Origin: Euperipatoides rowelli
Lineage: Eukaryota; Onychophora; Udeonychophora; Euonychophora; Peripatopsidae
Assembly: GCA_003024985.2 (NCBI GenBank)
Contig: PXIH01S0026878.1
DNA: 13,262 bases
Strand: one strand, 5' to 3'
The position numbers and the translations under genes were made by a program. Below the pieces are notes generated by a model that worked only from the letters and a program-made list of their open reading frames with translations, made no database searches and was not told the origin of the DNA. Shown here piece by piece: positions 1-8,456 of the stretch. Within the stretch, counting starts at the first letter, position 1. Each line of letters begins with the position of its first letter.

Positions 1-911
1 AACCTTAACAGGGCAGAAATCAGGATACATGTCAAAGAAAGTTTTGCCAAATTTACTGATAAAATATGCTTAGAAATAAATGTATTTATATATTTTTATA
101 CACTGTGTATTTATACAAATATAGATCTATATTTTACATTTTGCCTCTACATAAAATGACAAGATGTTTTTTCGAGAAATAGTTAGATATTATTATGCTG
201 GAAATACAGAGTAAATAATCTGGCATGTATACATAGGAACACCCTCTTCCCTACCTCTTCTCGGAGATTTAAAAATAAATAAACTTTTATTTTAGGATTT
301 ATTTATTGTACTTTTAATGCAGATCAATAAACAACAATGTCCTATTAATTTGAGTTGGGAAGATGAGTCATAGAGTTTGTGTCTACCACCCCCCTCCTGA
401 CACTTTTTTCCATAACAGTCTTCTTTTTATTTTTTTAAATAATTTATTCATTTTATATGTCAAACTTATTTTATAAAATTATTTTTTTTAATTTCCCCTT
501 AATGATGAACACCCTCCTGCTTGCAACATTATATATTGCTTAAATTTCTTAAATCTTTCCAAAAGATGGACAGAGCACTGAGGGTAAGGTACAATTTTTA
601 CGAAAGTAAGGTATTAAAGATACAAATTTATAAAGAAATGAAAATATCAGAAAAATATTTTTTGTGATCACATGACAAGTGACATAACTATCCCAGGTTT
701 ATTAGATTAAATTATAATATAACTAACTTACTAGCAAAAAAAAAAAAGAATAAAAACCCCACCTAGTGGCTAAAAATAAAGTTTTAAAAATGTGTCTCAG
801 GTTGTTTCTGGAGTAATTGGAGCTCTGAAGTTTGCTAAACAGTTAATCAGCAAACTTCTAAGCTCTTTTTTACTCTAAATTTTCAAAAATGTATCCCCAG
901 GGCAAGAAAGG
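1..911. other. AT-rich intergenic DNA, no gene seen
   Basis: No credible coding frame, RNA gene or transposon end was seen here. The stretch is AT-rich with T- and A-runs around 420-500 and 735-747. A short motif at 757-769 reads, on the minus strand, as a CCACTAGGTGG core, which recurs in similar form in the LTRs further right. A minus-strand open frame that starts inside the MITE runs back into this stretch at 875-911. It is judged spurious because its sequence is low-complexity and repeat-driven. Confidence 0.6.
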
Positions 912-919
912 TCATAGGG
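912..919. repeat. Left target-site duplication of the first MITE
   Basis: The octamer TCATAGGG directly abuts the CAGGG terminus and is repeated exactly at 1265-1272 after the opposite terminus. The perfect match suggests a relatively recent insertion. Confidence 0.85.
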
Positions 920-1264
920 CAGGGATGGAAAATAGGAAGCACGGGTGCCGAATTGGCAGCACGACAGCATGGACCCTAACAAAAGTTTTAAAATAACCAC
1001 AGCCTCCCCACCCCCCAAAAAAAACCTAATCAAATCTTTAAAAATGGAAACAAAACGTCCAAACATCCCTCCCCCCAAAAAAAAGTTTATCAAATCTTCA
1101 AAAAGGGAAACAAAATGTCCATACACCTCCCCCCACCCCCCACCCAAAAAAAAAGCTTGTCAAAAATATGAAACATAGACACCCACATTTTGGCACTTTG
1201 GCCAAAATGACATCAACATTTGTTCAATTTTGGCATGCTNGACACATGCTATTTGCCATCACTG
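920..1264. mobile_element. hAT-like MITE (345 bp) with perfect 8-bp TSD
   Basis: The left end reads CAGGGATGGAAAATAGGAAG and the reverse complement of the right end reads CAGTGATGGCAAATAGCATG, so about 15 of the first 21 positions agree. Weaker matching (TGCC then AATTG) continues to about 40 bp. The flanking octamer TCATAGGG occurs at 912-919 and again, identically, at 1265-1272. An 8-bp duplication with termini beginning CAG is the known signature of hAT-superfamily insertion. The element is far too short for a transposase and has no transposase-like frame, so it would have depended on an autonomous hAT copy elsewhere. Its interior is mostly a 60-bp minisatellite. A subterminal inverted repeat (TTTTGGC ... 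GCCAAAA) lies near 1188-1207. The single ambiguous base of the window is at 1240 in the right terminal repeat. Confidence 0.85.
1004..1170. repeat. 60-bp minisatellite, about 2.7 copies, inside the MITE
   Basis: The unit contains a C-run followed by an A-run (CCCCCCAAAAAAAA), then a segment around TCAAATCTTTAAAAA, then GGAAACAAAACGTCC. C/A-run junctions fall at 1016/1017 and 1076/1077, exactly 60 bp apart, and a third, longer C-run begins at about 1127. A degenerate partial copy may lie upstream at 981-1003. Because 60 is divisible by three, a 77-codon plus-strand frame (945-1178) repeats a Pro-Lys-rich block, and a 90-codon minus-strand frame (875-1147) repeats a Gly/Phe-rich block. Both follow from the repeat period and are not credible genes. 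The marked strand asymmetry (C and A on one strand) could predispose the tract to slippage. Confidence 0.85.
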
Positions 1265-1272
1265 TCATAGGG
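1265..1272. repeat. Right target-site duplication of the first MITE
   Basis: This is the identical second copy of TCATAGGG. It immediately follows the right terminal repeat, which ends ...CCATCACTG. Confidence 0.85.
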
Positions 1273-4035
1273 AGTCCAAAAAGGCACCAGTCAGATCTGC
1301 TTTAGCAGGGCATTCAAGTAAATCAAACATCATTGTGCTAGGATGAGTGGTTGAGGAGTAGTATATAGATGAATAATTCACTACTTTTCATAAGCGAATA
1401 ATCCACCCATGTAAAAAAAGCATATAAATGAATTTTAAAAATTCATGTTAATGAATTGTAATTAATCTGAAAGTCTGCTTACAGCTGAACAGAGAAATGC
1501 GCATCTGCCAAGTATTGTAATTTTAAGATTTTAACTTAAGTGCTTCGAAAATGTACATAAATAAGAAAGACCAATGAATGACAGACAAAACTGACTGCAC
1601 AGTATAAATCTGAACAACTGTTTCTGCATTCAACTGAGGAAATAAAGACTTAATGACATTAATAATTAAAATTGAATTTTAGCAATATAAAAACGAGAAA
1701 GACATAAGCTTTAAGAATTCTATGATCACAATAAATAATATATAAATTACACATAACTGTGGAGTACTGACATTTTTTTTTTTGCAATTTAATTAACAAG
1801 AAAAGCAAGTCTTATTACTTGTTTATAAAATAATAAACATTTTACACACACACGCAAAAAAAAAAAAAGAATACTACAAGTGCATTATTTCAATATTAGG
1901 CATGTTCGTCAACAGCTTTTTTCAATGCATTTCATCACTTTGATTTGTACCTGGTCACATGAACATTTAATTTTATAGATCAAGGATCGTCCTTATTGAG
2001 AAGCAAACTACTCCATCATAATAAAACAGTTTAGCATGCTTTTATATAACAAAAATTTTGATACAAATGATGAAATTTTAACTGATTAGTAAAATGTCTA
2101 AAAAAATGTATCAAAGACTATTTCACGAAGACTAACATTTTTCAAATTACTGCAATAATTCTTCCTGGTAAGGATTTGTGTAACACTTACTTAAGGGAAT
2201 ATTTAAAATCTTTGTATTTCCCTCCCAAAAAATGGATATAAATTTCATGATTAGGATTGCAGATGATTAAAAAAAAAAAAAATATTATTACATCGTCATC
2301 TAAGATATTGTAATTACTTAATTTTTACATAACAACGTCAATCTCTTTAACAAATTCACATTTGTAGCAATGATAACATTTTTTGGTCCACCAATTTGAA
2401 AACCAAACCTCACGAAGTGACCTCTTGAGTAGGGTCAGAAAGTTTAAAATGAAACAAATGAAATGAACGAGATTTTCTAATGATGAACAGTCTAGTTCAT
2501 TTCATGCCCTTAATGAAGAACAAAAAAAGTATAGAATAATTTAAATAATTCTCAAAGTTAGTTATTGACGAACACACCTTTTGAATGACAACATTTAATA
2601 GAAGATAATTAACCTTTTACTTTCAAGTTATTGTAACTATAAGTCCGAAATATACTCACTAAAGAACAGCTTCCCACTCACTAACGAGAGAAGTTGATAA
2701 ACTTTCATTTGAGCACTGCTCAAGAATAGAAACTACACTTCCATACTGGTCAGTTTACAGGGATTGACTTTATGTGGTTCTCCTCTTTTATCTTTGTAAT
2801 AAAGAAATTATCCATAGGAGAAAAATATATCTTAGTAGGATAAGAATGATGTTTGATAATATGCTGACAGCTCTATGATCAAATCTTGCTTGGATGTTCT
2901 CAATATGAGTGAAAGAAAAGATGACTGCTCACAATGAATGCTCACTTTGTGTAGTATCGTACAATGAAACTATTAATCGAGCAAATTTTATCAGTGCATC
3001 ATTTACTGATAGATATTTCCTCTTTCCCAATGCTCCAAAAATGTATGCCAAAAATGAAAGACCAGTAAATGGAATATAGTGCTGTCTAGTCTAACTCTGG
3101 ATAACAATTTTATATACACAGATTCAAATACAGAATCAAAGAGTTAATTTTTCCACAAGATATTACTATTGTTACTTCATGATTAGCATTGTTTCTTTAC
3201 TATTTGATAAAATATGATTTCATGCTCTTATTTATGATTTTCTCATTATTTCTACTCTTTCTATGGCATATTTAACTATAAGGAAACATTTATGTAAATA
3301 TGGATGTAGTATATCATCAACTTCCCAAAATACAGTAATAAACTCGTTAATTTAGTCTATACCGTATATACTGTATAATCATTTTACTTTAGCTCATTTT
3401 AGTTCAGCATTTCCTTCTCAAAACAGTTTGTTTTTTGATAAATTTTATCTTAAATAATTGCTTTATTAAAGAAAATTTAAGTATTTAATATTTATTTCAT
3501 CTATATAAATTGATATAAAATTTAGTTTTTCCAAAAATGTATTTTTCTTATACAGCAATTGATTGCATCTGTTGTCCATTACTCAAGCTAGTAAATAATC
3601 AATTGATTTTTGCTTTTGCCATATTACCAGTTTGTGAGGAGAACTATTGAGCTGAGCGCTATGCGTAATACTCATTGCAGCAACACCTTTAAATATTGAA
3701 TTATGGTAAAATACAATTTATTTTTAAACTTTTGAATTTTTTTTATTCAACTGAGTATCTTTAACCTGTTTTTTGAGTTGTGTATATTTATTTTTATGTA
3801 TATCACTTTTATTCTGCTTATTTGAGTTATTTCATAATGTTCATATATGATTTCATATATTATATTTTAAAAAAGCTTCAACATTATTTAAAATTTATTA
3901 TCTACATGTCAAAATTTCCATTTGTTCTATGCCAGCTTCCCTGCTGTGATTTTAATCCTCTAAAACTAGATACCTCCATGTAATAGCCATAAGTGACTTG
4001 TGATATTTGCTTTTCTCATCTATCTTCTTCCTTCT
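1273..4035. other. AT-rich intergenic DNA, no gene seen
   Basis: About 2.7 kb without a supported gene. It holds homopolymers (T-run near 1772-1782, A-run near 2268-2281), a short (AC)n followed by poly(A) near 1844-1869, and scattered small palindromes. The longest open frame (3780-3983) encodes Tyr/Phe/Ile-rich sequence typical of random AT-rich DNA. No tRNA-type A/B boxes, LTR ends or transposon ends were recognised. Confidence 0.55.
2458..2505. repeat. Perfect 11-bp inverted repeat with 26-nt loop
   Basis: ATGAAATGAAC at 2458-2468 is the exact reverse complement of GTTCATTTCAT at 2495-2505. No flanking duplication or longer terminal similarity was found, so there is no evidence that these are transposon ends. 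It may be a chance hairpin or the remnant of a small inverted duplication. Confidence 0.6.
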
Positions 4036-5113
4036 CTGATGAGATTTTTTACAATGTGTGTTATTGAGATTTTAATTTACATTTTGAAATGTTTTTTACT
4101 GCCAGCTTTAACGGGATTTGTGCAAAATACATTATTATGGCTTTGCTTTGAACTTTGAAATTTACTTCATTGTCAGCTCATAAAATTTGTTCAAAGTGTG
4201 CTATTGTAATCTTAATTTGAACTTTGAAATATGTTCCACTGTCAGTTCTATAATACACTATTAAGACTTTTCTTTGAACTTTTAAATTTACCTCACTGTC
4301 ATCTCTAATGAGATTTGTACATGGTGTGCTATTATGATCTTGATTTGTATTTTGAAATATTTTCCACTGTCAGCTTTAAGTGGATTTGTACAAATATACT
4401 ATTATGACATTTCTTTGAACTTTGAAATTTACTTCACTGTCAACTCTTATGAGATTTGTACAAATTGTGCTATTATGATCTTGATTTGTCCTTTGAAATA
4501 TTTTTCAATGTCAGCTTTAAGGGGATTTGTACAAAATATACAATGACTTTTTTTTTAACTTTGAAATTTATTTCACTGTCAGCTCCAAAGAGATTTGTAC
4601 AAAGTGTGCTATTATGATCTTGATTTGCCTTTGAAATATTTTCCACTGTCAGCTATAAGGGGATTTGTACAAAATACACAATTATGACTTTTTCTTTGAA
4701 CTTTGAAACTTACTTTATTGTCATGTCTTATGAGATTTATACAAAGTGTGCTATTATGATCTTGATTTGTATTTTGAAATATTTTCCACTGTCAGCTTTG
4801 TACAAAATATACTATTATGACTTTTTCCTTGAACTTTGAAATTTACTTCACTGTCATCTCTTATGAGATTTGTACAAAGTGTGCTAGTATGATCTGGATT
4901 TGTACTTTGAAATATTTTTTACTGTCAGCTTTAAAAAAATTTGTATAAAATATACACTTATGACTTTCTTTGAACTTTGAAATTTATTTCAAGGTCAGCT
5001 CCAATAAGATTTGTACAAAGTGTGCCATTAATCCATTATGATCTTGATTTATTGCATTTTGAAATTTTGCACTGCTACATCATAATAGTGTTTGTATAGA
5101 GTATGTTACTGAG
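4036..5113. repeat. Dimeric tandem array, ~140-bp dimer of two ~70-bp monomers
   Basis: Two related monomers alternate. Type A carries CTTTGAACTTTGAAATTTAC, then CACTGTCA, GAGATTTGTACAAAG and TGTGCTATTATG. Type B carries GATCTTGATTTGTATTTTG, then AAATATTTTCCACTGTCAGC, GGGGATTTGTACAAAATA and CTATTATG. Type B monomers begin near 4066, 4208, 4336, 4477, 4616, 4758, 4891 and 5040, giving spacings of 142, 128, 141, 139, 142, 133 and 149 bp. The short spacings at 4208 and 4758 come from small deletions in the middle of B units. The long one at 4891 includes a short extra block near 5031-5038. The edges are degenerate and the centre is most regular. Strict A/B alternation means an ancestral ~70-bp duplication diverged and the dimer was then amplified. 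The 70-codon frame at 4334-4546 is repeat-derived. Confidence 0.9.
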
Positions 5114-5774
5114 TAAACCTGGTCTGAGATGCAATGTGGTTATTTAATTTATGGTCATGGAAAAAAATCAGATTTTCCTCACAGTTAACTCCAAAATGAC
5201 AATGGTTCAATTACTGTCTGTATCTGTTATTAAAATTTAAGCAAGTTTATTTGTCTCTACATTTCTTCAATTAAACTAAATAGAAAAACAATAGAAAACA
5301 AAATGTTGAAGATTATTACTGATTTGAAATGTCTAATCTTTTTTCATTATAATGGCACCGACTAAAGCAGCAGGCATTGCAATATTTTTCCACGTTCACA
5401 GTTTGATTCAATTAGACATCAAACTTTTCCAAGTTAAATAACTTTCAAAATTTGTCATTTTCAAAAACCTACCTTTTACTAAAACAAACAATGGCTTATT
5501 GAATTGCAGATACTTTTCATTTCAATTTGAAAAGTATAAATTCAATAGGACTACTATAATGCAATGAATCTATGTTTAGAATTACGAATAGTAGAATGTA
5601 TGGCTTCACTTTATTATAACATTGTTAAATTTACCCAAGAAATAAAACAGCAGAAAAATAAATATTTCAAACATGAAATATATTAAACATATAATACGTA
5701 CAGTAAAGCTTGGCAAGCTTGATACCTTAAAAGGTGCAAAACTAAATTAAAAAAACTCGAAGGCTCATATAAAA

Positions 5775-5820
5775 AATATTTTTATTTTTAAAAATATTGA
5801 ATAAATTAGCATTTATTCAA
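5775..5820. repeat. Two abutting perfect 10-bp hairpins
   Basis: AATATTTTTA (5775-5784) pairs perfectly with TAAAAATATT (5789-5798) across a TTTT loop. TTGAATAAAT (5797-5806) pairs perfectly with ATTTATTCAA (5811-5820) across a TAGC loop. The two stems share two bases (5797-5798). The first stem is pure A/T, so chance is a real possibility. The second contains G/C and is less easily explained by composition alone. Confidence 0.6.
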
Positions 5821-6224
5821 AATAAGATACTAATTAACAATACAAGTTATTAAGTTTATTTTTATTACAATCTAGAATTATTATTTCATTCAATAAATTA
5901 AGAAAGTATAAATAAAATGTTTAGTTAATGTCAGTTTGGAAACATTAATGTTTACAACAGATATACAGAGAGAGCCTAGAAGCAGGTGACATTAAGTCCC
6001 ATTCGCCGTATTAATAGCAGCATTATTTTTAAATTTACAGTCCTAACCTTACCTTGAACCCTAACTCCTACTACGTATTAAACCCATTATGCCCCAATGC
6101 TAGGATAATCTAGAGGTGAAATAATCCTTTTTTGATTGATTTCGATAATTTTGAGCTACTACCGACCATCTGGCATATATGACTGCACTGCAATAGATGT
6201 GCAGATGTTAAAAATGCGGTAAAA

Positions 6225-6242
6225 TGATAATTTGAATTATCA
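6225..6242. repeat. Short palindrome, 8-bp arms
   Basis: TGATAATT and AATTATCA flank a two-base centre. No associated gene or element end is visible, and the low complexity makes chance plausible. Confidence 0.5.
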
Positions 6243-6522
6243 CTATTAGCAAACTCATGATAGCTTGCATCTGATCAAAAATGGTAGAGGGCACCTGATT
6301 GAATACCTCTCATCTAAAGCATCAGTATCTCAGACTCAACATATTGCAACATTCAAAAACAGCCAATCATAGGCCGGTTTGCATTCTATCCGTGGTTTAG
6401 TGTGTTATTTTATTTATTTCTTAATATGCTTTAATATTTATGTTGGACTTAGGGTCTGTGTGCAGTTAAGGTTAGAGATTCTTTAATTTGCTATTATATT
6501 TTTGTTGGACTTATGCTCAATG

Positions 6523-7123
6523 CAGGGATGGATTTGACTTTTTAGGGCCCTGGGCACAAGAAAATATGGGGCCTCCTAGTCGAGAAGGGGGTTTGGGTGA
6601 TACCACCAGTGGGGTCCAGGAGCAGAGCCCTGGAGAAAATTTAAAAAAAAAAAAAAAAAAAATTGGAAGCTTTTGAAAGCAATAGTCAGTTCCTGTGAGT
6701 AAATTTCTCCGGATACTGACTACTTTTTTCAGCTTTGGAAATTTTTTCTATTTCCAAGAAATACCTTTTATTAATTGTAATTTGTACATGATGATTGCAG
6801 CTAATAAAGACTTCCCAATTTATTAGAGTTGTTAGTTATCTCTCATTTTAATATTGAAACTTTAATAGGCTAATGTAAAAAACTTTTGTCTCACAGGGAA
6901 TTTAACCCTAAAAATATTTTGATATTATTTGTTATATAACCTGAATGTAATAAATGTTATAATGCACTATGGAATAATGGGGGGAAAATAAATAAATAAA
7001 TAAACACTGCATTATGTAAATAAATAAAAAAATAAAATTTTAAATTTTTTTTAGGTATGGGACCCCTCAAAATTGGGGACCCTTGGCACACCCTCATTGT
7101 GCCTACTCATAAATCTACCCTAG
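6523..7123. mobile_element. hAT-like non-autonomous element (601 bp)
   Basis: The left end starts CAGGGATGGATTT and the reverse complement of the right end reads CTAGGGTAGATTT, a terminal repeat with one extra base and one or two mismatches. Subterminal regions on both sides are rich in GGGCCC/GGGGACCC-type sequence, as is common in hAT elements. The flanking octamers are GCTCAATG (6515-6522) and GGTCAGTG (7124-7131), matching at 6 of 8 positions. The right copy matches the corresponding octamer of the intact neighbouring 62-bp unit at 7 of 8 (GGTCTGTG), so it is closer to the ancestral target. No transposase frame is present. The interior holds a long A-run near 6642-6661 and an AAAT microsatellite. 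Superfamily assignment rests on terminus plus 8-bp TSD. Confidence 0.82.
6985..7038. repeat. (AAAT)n microsatellite inside the second MITE
   Basis: AAAT-type units occur in two blocks, near 6985-7003 and 7018-7038, separated by a short unique spacer. They lie inside the hAT-like element and account for much of its AT-rich core. Confidence 0.75.
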
Positions 7124-7807
7124 GGTCAGTGTATGGTTAAGGTTAGTGATCATCTAATATGCTGGAGGAAAATGTTGTTTCTGAGATCAGACGCTTGTCC
7201 TCTGATCTACAGTTTACTAGATTACTAGAGCATTCAGGCTTACTGTATTTAAGTATATTTAATGTTGCTTTTTTCTGCAATAAATAAGAATGATTTTGTA
7301 ATAGATTCCAGAATTTTATTTTTGAATTATAAATTTGAATTTTGCTCAAATAATTTAAAAATTACATTCACAAATCTATGAATCCACAATTTCATGTGTG
7401 AGGGAAAAAATGTTATCCATAATTAGGTTGCACAATTAGTTATATCTTAAATATTTAACAGTTTTTCTTATTCACATATATTTTCAGAGCATGGAGAAAG
7501 AGGAAATATCTATCAGCGAAATATTGTACAAGTGAAACTATGATTAAATTTACTTGTGTTAAAAATTACAATAAAATGAATTATTTCCGTGTTCACAATC
7601 ATAATCATAAACATGCCCTTTTTAAAAAAACGATAGTTTTATCCACCAGTGAACACTAGTCTTAAAATATTAGAAACAAAAATAGACCAATCATACCTTT
7701 TGAAATGCACCATTTAGTGTTACACTAGCGAATAAGCCCGTTACATGAGCATCAAACATTTTTTTTTATCTAAGAGAAAACACCACTTAAAGTTTCTAAA
7801 AGTAGTT

Positions 7808-7845
7808 CCTGTGCCGAACGAAGGTGGCGCTGTTACAGGGTTCGG
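7808..7845. repeat. GC-rich patch with alternative inverted repeats
   Basis: CCGAAC (7814-7819) is complementary to GTTCGG (7840-7845), and CCTGT (7808-7812) is complementary to ACAGG (7835-7839). The two pairings cross, so they are alternatives rather than one stem. GGTGGCGCTG lies between the arms. The patch stands out from very AT-rich surroundings and may be a fragment of an older element. I could not identify it. Confidence 0.45.
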
Positions 7846-7921
7846 AACACAATCATTTCTTATTTAGTTTTATAAAATAATTTATTTTATCACAAAGGGG
7901 TCAACATTAGGATGAGTGGTG

Positions 7922-7939
7922 TAAACATTTAAATGTTTA
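7922..7939. repeat. Perfect 18-nt palindrome
   Basis: TAAACATTTAAATGTTTA equals its own reverse complement. It is A/T-rich, with no flanking duplication or known site context, so its function is unknown and chance is possible. Confidence 0.55.
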
Positions 7940-8090
7940 ACCTATCGCTAAAGTAATAAATGTTTAAAATTTCACATGCTCATTTAAACGTAAAAAAAGT
8001 TAAAAAAATATTCAAAGTTGTAACACAATAAAATAATTGTCTAATTTAGAAATTCACATTTATCTAAAACCATACATTACAACACACTAT

Positions 8091-8456
8091 GCACAACTTT
8101 GAGGCTTAGGGGCCTCCAACAAAGTTTGTTGCTCGAGGCCTGTAAGCAAAACTTTGAGGCTTAAGGGCCTCCATTAAAGTTTGTTGCCCGGGGCCTGTAA
8201 GCAAAACTTCGAGGCTTAGGGGCCGCCACAAAGTTTGTTGCTCAGGGCCTGTAAGCAAAACTTTGAGGCTTAGGGGCCTCCAACAAAGTTTGTTGCTTGG
8301 GGCCTGTAAGTAAAACTTTGTTTGAGGCTTAAAAGAGCTTTCTACAAAGTTTGATGCTTGGGGCTTGTAAGCAAAACTTTGTTTGAAACTTAGAGGACCT
8401 CCAACAAAGTTTGTTGCTTGGGGCCTGTAAGCAAAACTTCGTTTGTTGCTCGGGGC
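8091..8456. repeat. 55-61-bp palindromic tandem array abutting the LTR
   Basis: Six full units and one truncated unit begin at ACTTTGAGG/ACTTCGAGG or their variants at 8096, 8151, 8206, 8260, 8315, 8376 and 8436, with spacings 55, 55, 54, 55, 61 and 60. The typical unit carries two dyads, GAGGC-TTAGGG-GCCTC and CAACAAA-G-TTTGTTG, followed by GGGGCCTGTAAGCAAAA. The second dyad is perfect in the units near 8118, 8281 and 8402 and weaker in the others. The last two full units share an extra TTTG after ACTTTG, which suggests local spread of a variant. The final unit lacks its middle, keeping GTTTGTTGCTCGGGGC, and stops where the LTR begins. The array is clearly more GC-rich than its surroundings. 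Repeats are contiguous with no unique spacers. Confidence 0.9.

Larger units (their letters stand above)
5114..6421. other. AT-rich intergenic DNA, no gene seen
   Basis: No coding frame or RNA gene is supported. Near 5706-5721 AAGCTT occurs twice 10 bp apart (AAGCTTGGCAAGCTT). Near 6043-6070 there is a short CCTAACC/CCCTAACT-rich patch that resembles degenerate telomere-type simple sequence but is too short and irregular to call. Hairpins at 5775-5820 and a palindrome at 6225-6242 are listed separately. Confidence 0.5.
6422..7165. repeat. 62-bp tandem repeat interrupted by a MITE
   Basis: Unit 1 is 6422-6483 and begins TAATATGCTTTAATATT. Unit 2 begins at 6484 (TAATTTGCTATTATATT), and both carry TGTTGGACTT at the same offset. 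Unit 2 is broken at 6514, continues at 7124 with GGTCAGTG and GGTTAAGGTTAGTGAT, and ends at 7154. A partial third unit (TAATATGCTGG) starts at 7155. The two pieces of unit 2 are 31 and 31 bp, restoring exactly 62 bp once the 6515-7123 insertion and its duplicated octamer are removed. The array therefore predates the MITE. Confidence 0.85.
7166..8090. other. AT-rich intergenic DNA, no gene seen
   Basis: No supported gene. A minus-strand frame over 7143-7349 crosses the MITE flank and has no recognisable motif. A local CpG-containing patch at 7808-7850 and an 18-nt palindrome at 7922-7939 are the only distinctive structures and are listed separately. Confidence 0.5.

Noticed and set aside
875-1178. 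Overlapping open frames on both strands (77 and 90 codons)
   Set aside because: Both lie over the 60-bp minisatellite inside a MITE and reflect its period. Composition is Pro/Lys or Gly/Phe low complexity with no domain.
3780-3983. 67-codon Tyr/Phe/Ile-rich plus-strand frame
   Set aside because: Typical of random AT-rich DNA, with no motif, no splice or promoter context and no supporting neighbour.
4334-4546. 70-codon frame with an internally repeated peptide
   Set aside because: The repetition comes from the A/B tandem array, and indels in neighbouring units break the frame.
6040-6075. Interstitial telomere repeats (CCCTAA-like)
   Set aside because: Only one or two degenerate units are present and no array exists. 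The GGTTAAGGTTAG strings near 6465 and 7135 belong to the 62-bp repeat.
6488-6676. 62-codon frame ending in poly-Lys
   Set aside because: It spans the left end of a hAT-like MITE, and the Lys run is the element's A-run.
1338-7922. 13-nt string TAGGATGAGTGGT shared near 1338 and 7908
   Set aside because: Flanks do not match, and about one such coincidence is expected by chance in a window of this size.
8091-8456. CRISPR-like array of regularly spaced repeats
   Set aside because: Units are contiguous with no unique spacers, and the context is an animal-type genome.
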